A DNA stretch of 64,000 nucleotides from Pseudoscleropodium purum (lineage: Eukaryota > Streptophyta > Bryopsida > Hypnales > Brachytheciaceae): positions 32,035,063 to 32,099,062 of the forward strand of contig OZ017795.1 in NCBI GenBank assembly GCA_963969395.1, given 5' to 3'. This document shows, in pieces, positions 41,227 to 54,560 of this stretch. The notes under the pieces were generated by a model. The model ran no database searches, was not told where the DNA came from, and was given only the letters and a program-made list of their open reading frames with translations. The position numbers and the translations under genes are program-made. Each line of letters opens with the position of its first letter. The first letter of the stretch is position 1.

Positions 41227-41806
41227 GTTGTGAGATACCTTTTATTAAAGACATTGAAATTGTTGAAGTATGTTAGACAATCATGCTTCTAGATTGAAAT
41301 TCTCCAGATGATGCAATCTCTAATCATAAATGCTTCTCAAAAAAATCAAGGATAGCCAAATTTAGTTGTGTGCACTTGTCACATCTTAAAGACTACACTT
41401 GTTTAAAAATTGGAGACCATACATGCGTGAAGAAGCTTTTTCTTCTCAATAAAAATGCTTGCATTTACAATAGAGCATTATAGGAGGTGGGATGTGGGAT
41501 GATGAGAGAAACAAGTGATGGGTGATTATTTTCTAAGCACAGGGTTGAAACTTTGTGAACATGAGTGATTGAGTGCATGAAAGATGAGTTAACTAAGTAA
41601 GTCTAGGCTATGTGATAACTGAGTGGATGAGGCATGGGATGAGTGTCTGAGGATATATGGAGGTATGTGAGATTTTCTTTAAGAGTGAATGAGGTTATAA
41701 CTTACATGTGGTGACTGGTGAGGTCTAGTGAATGAGTGAAGACTGTGAGGCAAAATGATGGTGAGTGATTGAGGGTATGTGAGATTTTTTTCTAATGACT
41801 AAGTGA
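41227..41806. other. Interior of Tc1-like element before the nested insertion
   Basis: Rich in GTGA, TGAG and GATGAG words from about 41460 on. No gene. Confidence 0.45.
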
Positions 41807-41814
41807 GGTTATAC

Positions 41815-42134
41815 CATGGTTGTCATAACGGGCAAGTTAGGGTCATCGGACGGGACGGACGGACGAGCAAATCGGACCGGACGGACGGTCCGGACGGCTT
41901 TAATTTTGTAACTTGTGCAATTTTGCGGAATGACACGTCACCTCGGAATGCGAAATCCAGGGCGTGGACGATCTCGTCCGTCCGTTCCTTAATCCACATG
42001 GCATCCACGTGGCCTATTTTTCCGTTATCAGAAAGTCAACTATGTGTTGACTATATCGGATGGGCGGGACTTCTAACGGACGAGCGAATTGGACGGACGG
42101 GCGAACCGGACGTCCGTCCACTATGACAACCATA
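41815..42134. mobile_element. Short hAT-type GC-rich element, second subfamily, nested
   Basis: Ends CATGGTTGTCATA and TATGACAACCATA form near-perfect inverted repeats (outermost base mismatched). The 8-base direct repeat GGTTATAC flanks it (41807-41814 and 42135-42142). The 320-bp body carries GGACGG/CGTCCG clusters near both ends. Ends differ from the CAGGGTTGAC subfamily, but the motif and target size are shared. It lies inside the Tc1-like element and is therefore younger than it. Confidence 0.85.
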
Positions 42135-42207
42135 GGTTATACATGTGCTCAGTGAGTGAGGCTGGATCATGGTGATTAAGTGAAGGCTAGGTCATGGTCA
42201 CTGAGTG

Positions 42208-43215
42208 ATGGCTATTTTAGATGAAATTCGTGCTCGCATAGTAGGTTTGAGTGAGGCAGGGAAGACAGGAGTTGACATTGCAACTATTGTTGGAGTCCAT
42301 GTTAGAAAAGTTTAGAGGGTAGTGAAGAAATTTCGAGAAGATAGAACCTATAAGTGCAAACCTTGTGGTGAAAGTCATGCTAAAAAACTTAGTGATAAAG
42401 ATGTCCGTGCTATTATACGTGTCTCAAAAACTCATTGTCGCTCGACACTCTCTGAGATCACTAATATATGTTCTACTCAAGTGTCTAGATTGACTATTCG
42501 AAGGGCCTTACATGAGACTGGCATTTTCAGTCGAATTGCTGTTAAAAAACCTTTTTTGACACATCGTCACATGTCTCAACGATTGGCATTTGCTCAAAAG
42601 TATTGTGGGTGGACTATAAAAGAATGGAAGAGAGTTGTTTGGACAGATGAGTCTACCTTTGAAGTTGAAAAAAATTCTAGACAAGTTCATGTTTGGAAAA
42701 ATGCATATGAGTGCTATTCATTAAGTTGTATAGTTCCAACTTTTAAGAGTGGGAGAACTTCTTTGATGATTTGGGGTGCATTTGCTGGAGGGCAAAAGTC
42801 ACAACATGTTTTTATGCCCAAACATAGACGTTCTGCTAAGGATTTTGTTGAAGTGGTCTACAATGTCGAGTTGCTTCATTTTATGAGTAGAGTGCCACAT
42901 AGATTGCTCATGGAAGATGGCACACCTTTCCATTGTAGCAAAGTATGTGAAGAATGGAGACAAATACACCTTTTGAAGAAGCTCAATTAGCTTGCAAATT
43001 CTCTCGATCTCAATCCAATTGAGAACCTTTGGAAGATTTTGAAAGATGTTGTGCAACATGGCCCAATATGTCCAAAAAATTTAGATGACTTGAAGGTAGT
43101 TATTGAATGAGAGTGGGGGTTAATCAATGGTACAAAGCTCCTTCAACTATGTCATTCTATGTCCTCTAGGTTACAAGTAGTGATTGAGGCAAATGGAGGA
43201 CATACACGTTGGTAG
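42208..43215 (+). pseudogene. Tc1/mariner-type DD34E transposase, inactive
   Basis: Cut-and-paste transposase that integrates at TA. One frame of 336 codons runs from ATG 42208 to TAG 43213-43215. The N-terminal helix-turn-helix region starts MAILDEIRARIVGLSEAGK. The catalytic domain has VVWTDEST (first Asp), LLMEDGTPFH (second Asp) and LDLNPIENLW (Glu) with 34 residues between the last two, the Tc1 spacing. The frame is broken by TAG at 42313-42315, TAG at 42988-42990 and TGA at 43108-43110. Each can come from CAG, TGG or CGA by one transition. All three catalytic residues survive. The long inverted repeats at 40896-41226 and 43203-43532 enclose the gene, and its final codons overlap the right repeat. 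Confidence 0.92.
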
Positions 43216-43532
43216 ATTGTAAATATTTTTTTTTGTATAAATTTTTTGACCTTGAAATTTGGCATGAATGTTTTTATCATAAACAACATGTTGTGCCCAA
43301 AATTTCATGGTGAATAAGCAATTTTTCAGTCCTTGGGAGGGTGTCAAAGTTGAAGTAGTGAATCGGTTTTCACAATTGTTTCTCAAAACGACACATATTG
43401 GTAGATTGTTAATATCTTTTTTTGTATTAATCTTTTGGCCTTGAAATTTTTATCATATGTTATTAACATATAGAGGTTTTTGTTCCAAGAATTTCATGGC
43501 AAAAGAAAAATAATTCAATCTTTGGAAGGTTG
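43203..43532. repeat. Right terminal inverted repeat of the Tc1/mariner-like element
   Basis: Matches 40896-41226 in inverted orientation over about 330 bp. Similarity ends at about 43532 (GGAAGGTTG), so the outer boundary is approximate. No TA target duplication could be assigned with confidence. Confidence 0.75.
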
Positions 43533-45292
43533 GAAGGTGTATTTTAAGTGAATTTTTAAGTATAGTTTTAGACATAAGATTATAAATAATGACTTTAAAG
43601 GAGATTTTTAGCAAAAATAGCTAGAGATGCATGTATAGGATTCTTAACACCTCCAAATTATGTGGCAAATGTAGGGAGCCATGACCAATATGGTTAGGAT
43701 TATTTTGACCTTTTTGAACTTTGTAGCTTTACTGGTTTCAACAATCCCACTTACCTATGATACAATTGGTGTTGTGCTTGGATTTTGGCCTATTCTTTTG
43801 ATAATTCAAGGCAATATTAATCTTCTGGAATGTACATTGCATTTTCCACCTTGAAAACTGCATATAAGCCTAGGGACACAAGTATTGTGTTTAAGTTACT
43901 TCCAAATGATCTTACCCATCATGACAACAAGTATTTTGCTAATATAGTAAGATGCAACTTTCAGTCAATGTGATCATGATTCATGGACTAACTTTGAGAA
44001 TCTAGCTTACACATCTTTTATGGATGGAGGGCAAGAAAAGAGTTCCAATAGATCCATCTATATTCATTGTAGTGATTTTGTCAAGGTCCTCTTCATTCAA
44101 TTCATAAAAGACAACAAAATTGGAAAAGAGGTAGACAATATTGGCATTCTCACAATACAACACATGTAGTTGTGACTCCCTTACAATCCCTTGTCTTCTT
44201 CTAGAGATGGTCAATGTATTATGTAGGGATTCAATGGCAATATCTTCAATCTAGATTTTTTTACGCTATCCATATCCTACTCCCAATTGCGTTGGTAATT
44301 CAAATCTTGCAATATTGGTCAATCATTTTCATGTAGGCCTTGTTTTGCTTTTGCTATGGGTCTTATTTTATAAAATTGGGTCAAATTAGATGATAGTGGA
44401 CAATATATGGGCACACCAGAAGTGTTAGTACTTCCATTGTTATAAGTGAATCTTGAGCCAGTAGTAATTGCATGATTTGGTTTCAAAGCACCAACTGTAG
44501 AACACTAAAGAAGAATAGAGGGTTGAAAATTGTCCATTGTTTTGGAACCTTTTTTTTTATGTGGCCACCTATTCAACAACTCTTGGTGCTATAGATTAGA
44601 GATGTACAACATATGTTCCTAGCAAGACTCTACTATCAACATTTGTTATCTCATCAAGTTTTGAGCTCTAGAGCTAGCATTTTTTTCCAAGCTAGGATAG
44701 GATATGAATCTTTTTTACTTGCTATTTTGAGCTTTATTTGTATTGCATGTGCCTTCACTTTCTTTTATGGTTTTGCTGGTGACTACAATCCAACGGAGTT
44801 TGCACCATATGCACATGCAAGTGGAAATTAGTATCCATATCCATCACCACACCTAAACAAGAGGGTCAACCCCAATATATTCCCCTTGAGGTTGTTATTT
44901 GTTGTTAAAATAGTTCTAGTAGTATAGACAATGGTAAATCATTGGTAGTAGCCTTCTACTTCTCTATAGTTAGGAAGGTCAGAATGTATATGGTACTTGA
45001 TGATGGCTTATATAAACGCGTGAATCAGATGTTTGTCATACCAACCAATCATTACAAAATTTCTAAAGCTTGAAGAGCACTAATAAGCTTTTATTTTCAA
45101 CACCCCAATAATGCAAATACAAAAAGAATAACTTTTTATTAAAAAAATTATTATTTTTAAATAAAAATAAAAATAACATGAAAAAATAGTCAATCCTACT
45201 TGTCAGTGACATGGCACCAATAGTGCCATATTAGACTCTAAATTTAAAAGAACAAAAAATAAAAATTATATATTTTCCTCTATAATTGCACC
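43533..45292. other. Intergenic sequence
   Basis: No supported gene. An open frame at 44613-44831 includes a hydrophobic stretch but no recognisable family. Confidence 0.45.
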
Positions 45293-45300
45293 ATAGGGGT

Positions 45301-45484
45301 TAGGGTTGACGAATCTCAATGTCCGCCCCAAAATAGCGTCCGTTTTTCGGACGTCCGGATGCACGGACGCTAGCGGACGCAGCGTCCCTCCCGCCGTCGG
45401 AAGGCGGAAGCGCGGGGCGGGGCGGATGGCCGGGGCGGTCGGGCGTACAGACCAAACGGGGCGGACGGGGCGGACTTCGCATTG
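45301..45484. repeat. Left GC-rich end of the giant hAT-like element
   Basis: Starts TAGGGTTGACGAATCTCAA and continues with GGACG/CGTCC boxes. It lacks the right-hand half and the terminal CAACCCTG found in the short elements. It ends within the region equivalent to the middle of those elements. Confidence 0.85.
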
Positions 45485-45777
45485 CCATTAGTCATTAGAA
45501 AATTTTATATTGTTATGTAATTTGAATGTTACACAATCAAAAATGAATGCATCTACGTAAAAGAAGATGTACATATAAAAATATTTTTATACGCAAATGA
45601 AAATATAGCATCTTTATATATAAATATATATGTATAAACAAAATACATGAAAACATAGTTCCAATATCACTATTGAATCTTATACGATCTTTTTAAGATC
45701 TAAATCTTTCACATTCTTTTTTGTTTTTAAACAATGAAAGGACCATTGTTTTTAAAAAACAAAATTCTCCTCAAATC

Positions 45778-48700
45778 CTACTTTCCACCGGATGGACCAC
45801 TACCTTCTCCCAAAACAAAAGGAAAATTTGCTGTACCGAGGAGTTTAGCAGATGATTGACGAGTTGACCGTTGTTGACTTGGACGGACTATTCGCCCTCT
45901 AGATTGAACTTCAATGTCCACCTTATGAAATTGTTTTTTGGTTTCCGGAGAGAAGTCATCGTCCTCTTCATGCTTCTTTTTTTGTTTTCTTTTCGGTGAT
46001 AAATCGACTTCGTCTGCCTTCAAGGTTCTCAAGTTGCTCTCCACACGATCTACCATCGCTTGAACAACTTCATCATCTCCTTTCCCTTGCCATACTGTGA
46101 GGCAGTCTCCATCCAATAGGAAAGCCTTCCAATGCCCTATAATATCGCCAATGCGCCTATCAAATGCTGCTGCCACATCTACAGACGAATGTCCTGTGCT
46201 TGTTAGTCCATTTGTATCGTAGACAGCACGAACTTTTGTAGCCTCTTCCAACTTCGACAATAGAAGGGCCCTACCTACGAGGGTGTGGTCGTATGCCTTA
46301 TACTGCTCATCGAACTCTTTTCCATGGTTCACCTCCACCCAATTGTCTTCTGGTCCTCTCTCCACTTTTTTATCTGGAAAACGAAAGAACTTTTCGTGTT
46401 GCAAGCTCCAATGTCCCCCCATGTTGCGACAAAACATTTCACAGGCCGCGTCATCTACGATTCCTCGAGCCCGCAATTCCATGTCTCTATTGTGAGTCAT
46501 CTACACATCCAAATCCAATGGTTGCTGAGATTCCTCGTACAAATCATGCCTCTGTTCATTTACATTCCACCGGATTGGCTTCCCCCAATGTTGATAATTT
46601 TGAAATTTGTACGACGCTTGATCAAGAGGAAGATTCCAACGATTGTACTCGTGGCCTAGAGGCATAGCTTCCAAGATACCAAACATTTCGTAGAACCTAG
46701 CACTCAATGGACTACGACACTCGGCACACACCGAACGAATGAGTGATGCTTTCACAATGTAAGTGATATGGAAAGTGTGGCGACATTGGCCCATGGTTAC
46801 CGCACCTTCCGGTCCGAAGAGGCCTTGGCAAAGGCTACAACAACCATCCAAGATTGGAGAGGCTGGATCACAAGCATGCACCACTCGCTTGTCTTTCACA
46901 TTGATGTGTGTTGTAAGGGATCCATCCTTCCTCTACTTCCAAGGCCCAATTGATGGGTGGAGCTTGGTCCTTCTTTGTGTGGTTTAACCGCTCAAACATG
47001 GCATCCATGTCTCCCCAACATGTGATCTCCGTATATCCCTTTGAAGGATGTTGGTCAAACATAGTCTTGAACCAACTCAAAGAGCTTTGAATGGCATCGC
47101 AATTTTCATTCGACTCCATTGCCAATGTTTGAAGACCTGCCATTGCTCGAGATACTACAGAGGGTCTGTCTTGGAGTCTTTGTATCCATGCTAACCATCA
47201 AGACTCCAAGCCGCTAGATGGCATAAACTTCTTCAAATTCAAGCACAATTGCAATCGATTCAACTTGGATTCAACGATTCCTTTTGCTTCAATTGCCTCC
47301 TCTAATTTATGCTTCAACTCTTCAAAGTCACAACTCTCCGTTTGCGTCTCCGCATTCACGTAAACGGATAAAAGCTTTTCCATTGATGGTTGTTGTATCG
47401 CTTTTAACATGCTCATATCGTGACTTTCTTGTATATTCACAATGACAGGGTTGTCGCTTGCGTCGGCCTTATCAAAAGGAAGAGAGAGCTTATCTTCACT
47501 CTCTTGAGTCTCTTGACTGTCTCCGAATACAATCACTGGTGAGATTGCAACCTCACTTGGATTTTTGGAGGTCCCTTGCAATTCTGCAATCCGTTTACGC
47601 ATCTTCATCAACTCCTCCATTTGCCTCGATGATTGTTGATTTAAATGTTCAACCTCACTTTCCGAAGTCTTTAATTTCAACTCCAACACTTTGCACCTTG
47701 CTTCCACTCCTTCAAGGTCAACAATTTTCTTCTCATATTCCACCAATTGTAATATGTGAACATCTCTTTCTTCGAAAAGTGGTCTGAAAGTCTTTGTGAG
47801 ATTCTGAAATGCTATAGCACCTTTCAACATCTCTGGTGCCATGAAAGAAAACTCCTTGGCCAAATTCATAAAAGTCGGAGCAACTTTCGCTAAAAATTCA
47901 GTTGACATCGTCATCTTGAAAGTTGTATCAAGTATATGTGCAACATTCTTTGAATCTGCAAGTGGACTCATTGGAACAACAGTAGTACCATCATTGGGGT
48001 TAGACGATCAGCCTATTTTTTCATGAAGGTTAGCAAATTGAACCGAGAGCTTCAAAAGATTTTCCAATTGTTTTGGATTGGACATGTCTTGCAAGGTTCG
48101 ATGTAGAGGACTTAGCAATGCCGCTGTAAACGGAAACTCCTCCGCCCGCCTTTTACGCTCGGAACTCCATAATGAGGATATATTATTAATCGTCACGCCT
48201 TGTCCACGAGGCGTATGTACTTTGTCTTCTAAACTTAACGCTGGACTAGATTCAACGCCTTGATGCACAGGCGGAGATTTGTAGACCAAACTATCAAAAC
48301 AATTGTTGGCTATCAGACTATCAATTGTAGCATTAGCCTTTGCCACTTTCTCTGCCAAGACTTCGTCTACTTTACTTTTTGAAGTTTCCCCATATTCCGT
48401 ACAAACCTTGCCTTTGTTTACAAACTTCGTTTGCGTTTGTGCCGCAACATTTGGTGTAAAGGTCAAACGCGTTGGAGCTGTGGAAAAGACTTCACCCTCC
48501 TGCGCCTCTACATCTTTCTCCACATCTTTCTCCACATCTTTCCCCATATTTTTCGAAGAGCTTTCATTGATTGCTTTTGTTGAAGATTGTACAGACCGTA
48601 ATTCTTCAACATTTGAGGCTTTCTCCACACCATCCGTTTTCACCTCAATAGTATTTTTTAATACTTTTTTTGTTTCTTCCTCTGAATTGTACAAGTCGGG

Positions 48701-49177
48701 AATGTCCTTTTGATTGGCTTCAAGTAGAAGTGGGCAAGCTGTTGTCGTCGGAAACGTGCTCCAATCGATCTTGAGCTCTAATATAAGTTTCGCGTAAACC
48801 ATACACGCCACGCTATAATTAATATAGCCTTTACTTCTGCGCTTGTTTTCGAATAGAACACGCCACACCTCCTCAGATCGATGGACAAAATGTTTGTTGT
48901 TGCAAGTCCATGGTTTACAACAAAAATTCCGTGTATGACTCCTGTGCGACTCCTAAGGCCACAACTTGTCAATGTGGTACATTTTAACATAGGTCCTGCA
49001 CATTTTTTATGTCCAATACTCCGCATCTTCATCTTCCCACCCGCTCTCTGCTTTAATTGTAGGGTCATTTAAAATGTCAAGCCGAAGGTCATACGTAGCC
49101 CCCTTCACTTTGCTCTTTTTCTTCGCTTCGCTTCCCGGAGTCACCTCATCCATATTTCGATCACCTTCGCCGTTCAT
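45778..49177 (-). pseudogene. Large element-borne gene: Cys-containing N-terminal domain, coiled coil, RING-H2-like finger
   Basis: One minus-strand frame runs from ATG at 49177 to about 46870, broken by TAA (49007-49009), TAG (48953-48955), TGA (48008-48010) and TGA (47198-47200). A frameshift near 46890 leads to a second frame, broken by TAG at 46501-46503, that ends at 45778. About 1,130 codons. Codons about 45-150 resemble the N-terminus of the 52230 gene (shared YVKM, KLWP and MVYAK/MVWAE). A coiled coil with leucine and charged residues lies at about 47870-47580. A RING-H2 pattern spans 46839-46717: C-x2-C-x14-C-x-H-x2-H-x2-Y-x10-C-x2-C, with Tyr where the sixth ligand (Cys) belongs. 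The C-terminus is basic (KRKQKKKH). RING fingers usually act in ubiquitin transfer; here function is inferred only. No transposase catalytic motif was seen. Confidence 0.75.
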
Positions 49178-49379
49178 GATTGTCAATTGGATTCAATAAC
49201 CAATTGAAGTGAATAAAAAAATCTCACGTGATAGTCAAAAGTGATGGCATCAACCGCAACACAGTAACACAAGATAGAGGACCCCAACTCTCTACCCCGT
49301 AGGAGCAACTAGCGCATAAAGCAATAGTAGCACATCCAACTTGGCACCGAAGGAGAATTGAAGTGAGAAGAAATGAAAG
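49178..49379 (-). promoter_or_regulatory. Leader/promoter segment of the large minus-strand gene
   Basis: About 200 bases separate the GGACG island from the ATG. On the minus strand it contains TTGGGGTCC and a CACGTG box at 49227-49232. A similar order (TTGGGGCCC, then CACGTG) is seen before the 54757 gene, hinting at a shared promoter design. Confidence 0.4.
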
Positions 49380-49612
49380 TCACTCCACCCTTATAGCCGT
49401 CCGCCGCCGGACCTGCCCCAGACCGCGCGGACCGACGACGTCCGCTTCGGTAGCGGATGCGCCGTCCGCCCGTCGCCCCGTCCGACCGCCCCAACCGACC
49501 GACCCGTCCACTTGGACTGTCCGCACTGTCCGCCTTCCGACGCCGTCCGCGCTTTGGACACGCCGACGCCCCACTTAAACATTGATCGCTGACGGCGTCC
49601 GCCCAGCTGTCC
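49380..49612. promoter_or_regulatory. GGACG/CGTCC island upstream of the minus-strand gene
   Basis: A sharply bounded GC-rich island in AT-rich DNA with many CGTCCGC, CCGACC and GACG words, like the ends of the hAT-type elements but without terminal CAGGGTTG. It begins about 200 bases upstream of the ATG at 49177. Confidence 0.6.
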
Positions 49613-51745
49613 ATTGGTGCATCCTATGAGGCCATTATTATTCAAAAAGAGCGATAACATTTCAAAAATAAAACAGCCTAATAATCACTGCTAAATAAGG
49701 ATCAATGTAATTGGTTTGTCATTTTTTTTTTTTTTTAAATGTAAACCCTAAACCTTATACCCTAATTACCCTAAACCTTTTCTTTTCTCCCCTAAATTGT
49801 TTTACGAATGAGGGGAATGTGGTTAAGTTGAATATGTTTGAATTATTTACTGATATTATTCCTCTAAATAGGTTTTGAGAAGATCTGAAGATGGTGGGGA
49901 TTTTTTTAAAGTTCATTAGGAAATCAAATGTTTTGCAAAAATAATCAATTCCATTTTCATTGTAAGCAAATGAAATTTTAAAAAAAGGCCCCAATACATA
50001 ATTAGAATAACAGTTAAATGGATTTCAACCTCATGATATTTAATGAAAGGTTGTGATTTCTCATTAAAAGTGCATCACGATCTTCAAATGAACATCGAGT
50101 CTTTCATATTTTTTAATGAAATTTTGATTAGATTTGAAAACAAAGAAAAAGAATCAATGTTTTAACTTTCAAATCATGTATGGCTATATTTTTCCTTAAA
50201 AACATAGAAAAATTCGTTACTTGAGTTGGTGGAGTAGAATACATTATACACTTATACATGTGCTATATTTATTTTGAAGGGTAATTCCAATATTCTTATT
50301 TCAGATGTTTTTAAATATTAATTTTAAAAAAGAGGGTTCATTGTTTAAAGATCTAAAAAATTGACAAATATAATTTCTATTATAAATAGGAATTGAATTC
50401 GGAATTCGATTTTTGAAATGATTCAAATGAACAAGATATTGATTATAAAATATTTCTTTGTTTGAGTTTTTAAAATGAATTCACGAAACAATTGCAAACT
50501 TTTGAACTTAGGTATATGGTATTGTTTTTGGTTTCTACTTTGTAGAGTATAATACTTCAATTTTAATCCTAAATAAATGAAAAACTCCACATAAATGAAA
50601 TGTTTCTATGTATTGCACAAAGATTTCTACCAATTACTATGATAATTAAATACATTGTTACATTTCATAAAATATTCTACATAGAAAAAAAAAATCATTT
50701 CAATTTTCAATCATGATAAACGATGTCTTCTACTCTTTCTGTTATATGTTCATTTTGTATAACGTGTACATTGTACAATCTTTGAGAGCAAGGTAGTTCA
50801 TTTTTGGCTCTCATTGAAATAGAAAATATATTTGTGTTTGGATTTTGAAATCATTATGTATTCTATGGTCTTGCAAGAATGCATCTTGTTTCTTCCTTTG
50901 AATCCTTTTGATATTTTCTTTATTTTCCTTTGTTTTCTGTCTCGTAGGGCTCTTATTATCTTGTTCTCTTCATTTGACCAGCCTATTTGGCTTGGCTCTT
51001 AGTTTTTGTTTTTTTTAATGTAATGGTTTATGCATATGTTATAAAAAATATATATTATTTATCTAAAATTAATATATTGATGAACAAACGCATAAAGGCA
51101 TTGAATGCTTTCACATTTAAAGTTATAAATCTATCATAAATCACTCTTGCAAATTTGAATGATTGAATTGAAAATTTGAAAATGTAATTACAAGAGCTTT
51201 CAATTCAATCAATTGCATAAATCATAAATGTTGAAATGCAACTCGTATAAGTTTAGCATCTATGAAGATTAATTCATGCCATCCACATGCAATTTTCCAA
51301 TTTAATAAAATGCAATTAAGTACTTCAATTTCTTTCTTTTCAATTCTCTAAGTAACATTCACTTCATATCTTTCTCTATTTGTTTATCTATTTTTTGGCA
51401 ACAAATGGAGAAACCATCTTTGTCTATATTTGCACATGCACTCTTATTTGATTGATGAAGAATAGATCTATGAAATATATAATCATTGATTTGTTCATGT
51501 TGATTTATCTAATATATATATATATATATATATCATTAAAGGAGTATGAAAGACAAGATTGACAGATTGTGTTTGAATGTTGTTGATTTTGAAATGATTT
51601 AGTACTATATCATTTATAAGAATATTATAATAGTGTTATGTTATAATATTCCTAAAACAATTGCAACAAATATTAAAATACATGCTAAGTTAGGTTTGTT
51701 AGCCTACCAATTGTTCATTAATAGACATAATTGAGTAGCCCCCTT
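49613..51745. other. AT-rich spacer inside the giant element
   Basis: About 2.1 kb between the divergent genes with no supported gene. It contains a TA microsatellite at about 51511-51531 and a poly-T run near 49725. Confidence 0.5.
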
Positions 51746-51749
51746 AAAT

Positions 51750-51940
51750 GAAACATTCAATATCTAATATCTTACAATCAAAATGGTGGATTTTTCTAAA
51801 AAAATTTCCACATTTTTTCCAACTAATTTACTACAAGATCCTATGGTTACATATGCCCCAAAGTATTTTTCTTTTAAGACTTGATATTTGCACTACTATT
51901 GGCAGTTTTGAAGTGTTTTTAGTGAAAAGAACTTTAGGGG
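51750..51940 (-). mobile_element. Fragment of a TTAA-flanked piggyBac-like element
   Basis: The right boundary CTTTAGGGG followed by TTAA (51941-51944) and about 190 bases of interior match the left part of the 0.92-kb family in reverse. The remainder is missing. It sits about 290 bases upstream of the gene at 52230. Confidence 0.6.
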
Positions 51941-52009
51941 TTAAACATCTATACCGTGAGATTTTGAAAAAAGAACAATTTGCTTCATTAGGTTTAGGGT
52001 TTACGATGA

Positions 52010-52090
52010 GCCGTTCGCCCTGTCCGCCCGTCCTCCGTCCGCCTGGTCCGCCCGATCCGGCGTCCGCCCCGATACCTGCTCGCCCCTTCC
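52010..52090. promoter_or_regulatory. Short CGTCC island upstream of the 52230 gene
   Basis: About 80 bases with repeated GTCCGCC words in otherwise AT-rich DNA, ending about 140 bases before the ATG. It shares the motif of the element ends and of the other two gene-proximal islands. Confidence 0.55.
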
Positions 52091-52229
52091 GCTTTGAGTG
52101 AACGATTGTTGTGGCATTGTTACAAATTTTCACAAAGTTCACGCTTGTAAAATTTTAATTAATTAATTAAATCAAAATTTTGGTTCTTAACCTTTCTAAT
52201 TGTTCCATTCTCTTTGCTTCGGCTTCATC

Positions 52230-53492
52230 ATGCCGAAAGATAAAACATCCAAAAAAAGTAGTTGAAAGGGAAGACCCCAATTGTTCGATTGGGATGCTTG
52301 GGCCGATCCATTGTGCGTGGGTGAACCGGGATGGGAAGAAGAACCAACAAGAGTGTGGGATTGCTCAATGTGCAAGAAGTATGTGAAAATGACTCACATT
52401 CAAAAACTTTGGCCACGTGAATGTGTAGAGCACCAAGCGCCACTTTGGAAAGGACAAATATCTACGTGCCAAAGTGAGCACTTCAAACAACGATACATAC
52501 AAGTGCATCGAGTTCTTGGCATTAAAAGCGCCAAACCAAATATAATGAATTATAATGTTATGGCAATGGTTTGGGCAGAGATTGTACTCCACAAGGACGT
52601 GGACTGGCGTACCGCTACAGGTTGCAATGTGGAGAACTATACGCGCACGGATGCCGTTATAGATACACAGTGGAGGGGCGCAAGCAATTGCATGCCAGAG
52701 TGGTCTAATCGAGGTTATCTACAACAACCTTCAGTTGTTCTACGAGATGCTGAAGATGCGTGGACAGATGACAATGATGACGATGATATGCAAGCGCCTG
52801 TCACATTTGGAGTTAGGCACGAGCGGGTAGAAGAACGAGAACGAATTGAATTCGAACAACAAATGCAAGAGGCAACACGCAGAAGCCTTCAAGATCGTGG
52901 ACGGCAAGATAGGCATGGTGGGTCCTATGGACGTGAACATGGAACGCGAGAATCTGAACAAGGAAGAGGTGGTTCATACTCTGGTTACGATCCTCAAAAT
53001 AGATATGAAGGTGGAAGAGGGAGCTATGGATCCACGCATTATGGTGGTTCAAGTGCAGTTGGTTCTCGTTATGGCACTCCCCCTGAAATTGGCTCTCTAG
53101 GTGGAACATGTAGCTTTGGCAACACGCACTATGGTAGGTCTATTGAATCTGGTTCATATTATACGACGCCCACTCAAGTGGGCTCAGAAGGTAGTGGAGG
53201 AAGCCATGTAACCCCACAGTATAGTTGCTCTCTTCACGGAAGCGCCCAATACTATCCGGGATCAACTAGAACTGATTCATACGGGCATCATGGGGCCTCT
53301 TATTACGGGGCTTCAAATGAAAGAGGATCAGAGCCTACTACTCCGGTTCCTCCTCCCACTTTTAGAGGTTCAAATTATGAACAAGGAGGTGCACCGAGTG
53401 GATATCACGGAAACTACGGAGGTGGTCCGTTCATTGGAGTACAAAGAAGAGGCAGCGGTCAACAATTTGAGTCTGATTCAGATTCCGAATAA
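52230..53492 (+). pseudogene. Element-borne gene with Cys-containing N-terminal domain and Gly/Ser/Tyr-rich tail
   Basis: One frame of 420 codons from ATG at 52230 (MPKDKTSKKSS), broken only by TGA at 52263-52265, which could derive from CGA. Residues about 35-125 hold CSMCKKYVKM, KLWPRECVEH and VMAMVWAEIV, also found in degenerate form in the large minus-strand gene, so the two share a domain. C-x2-C with a later Cys/His set suggests metal binding. A charged, glutamine-rich middle (about 190-220) leads into about 180 residues of low-complexity repeats of SYG, HYGGS and SGSYY type, and an acidic end (SDSDSE). Such tails often mediate self-association. I do not recognise the family. It could be an accessory DNA-binding protein of the element; this is inference. 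Confidence 0.72.
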
Positions 53493-54085
53493 AAAAACAT
53501 GCAAGTATATAGTGAGCATGTATTTGCTCGATTTTCTCATTTTTACTCTCATGACAAGTATAGAGCACTAGATTGGTAGAAGTAGTACAAAATTTTAAAT
53601 GAATAGAACAATTTTGAACAACAATTTTGTTCACTTTTTCAAAAAGTGTTGTGTAATAGTGTACACCAAGTATGTATGTAGGCAAGCATATTGTTGAAGA
53701 CATCATTGTATTATTTTATAATAGCGTTGATGTATAAGGCTATAAGCGACTTTGATAAATAATAAAAATATGAAGAAGAAATGTAATTTTGTAAGAGCCA
53801 TATTATGTCTATTTTTGAATTTAGCATTCGAGGTTAAATATGTACTAGCATGGTGTGTATTTTGAAATTATTGTTGTGTGTTTATTACATTTAGAAACTC
53901 GTAAATGATATAAATGTATTTCTAATTAATTTATGAAAGATTGAATTATTTGAATATTTGAAATCTTTTAATTTTTCATTCAACGATTGCTAAAAACTAA
54001 AATGATTTCTTATTTGTATGAAGAAATGCCCAAATTAGACAATTAGTGGTTCTTCTTTAGATTCTATTTTCAAATATGAAAAATA
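53493..54085. other. AT-rich 3' flank and spacer
   Basis: Contains AATAAA-like words near 53755-53765 that could end the preceding transcript. No gene. Confidence 0.45.
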
Positions 54086-54560
54086 AATCGGATCGGGCGG
54101 ACGCTTGATTTGTCCGCCCGTGGCCATCCGATCGGGCGGACGGGGCTCGAGGGTTTCGGGGAGGTAGACAGCCGATGCGTCTGCCACCCGCGGCCCGTCC
54201 GATCGGGCGGACGGTTTGGGGCCGTCCGCCGCGACCCGTCGGATCAAGCGAACGGTTTGGGGCCGTTCGTGGCCGTCCGATCGGGCGGACACAGCTGTAG
54301 GGTTTCGGGGAGGCGGACGGCTGATGCGTTCGCCAGCCGCGGCCCGTCCGATCAAGCGAACAGTTTGGGGCCGTCCGCCACTGCCCGTCGGATCGGACAG
54401 ACGAAAGATTTGTCCGCCCGTAGCCGTCCGATCAGGCGGACGGGGCTCGAGGGTTTCGAGGAGGCGGACGGCCGATGCGTTGGCCACCCCCGGCCCGTCC
54501 GATCAAGTGGACGGTTTGGGGCCGTCCGCGCCCCAATAAGATGGGCGGACGGGCTGTCCG
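54086..54560. promoter_or_regulatory. GGACG minisatellite island upstream of the kinase-like gene
   Basis: Three tandem units of about 150-155 bases, starting near 54108, 54262 and 54414. Each holds a CGTCCGATC-type start, GGGTTTCG, a GATGCGT word and GTTTGGGGCCGT. The GGACGG motif recurs several times in each unit. Long open frames here are by-products of the low stop-codon density. The island ends about 195 bases before the ATG at 54757. Confidence 0.75.
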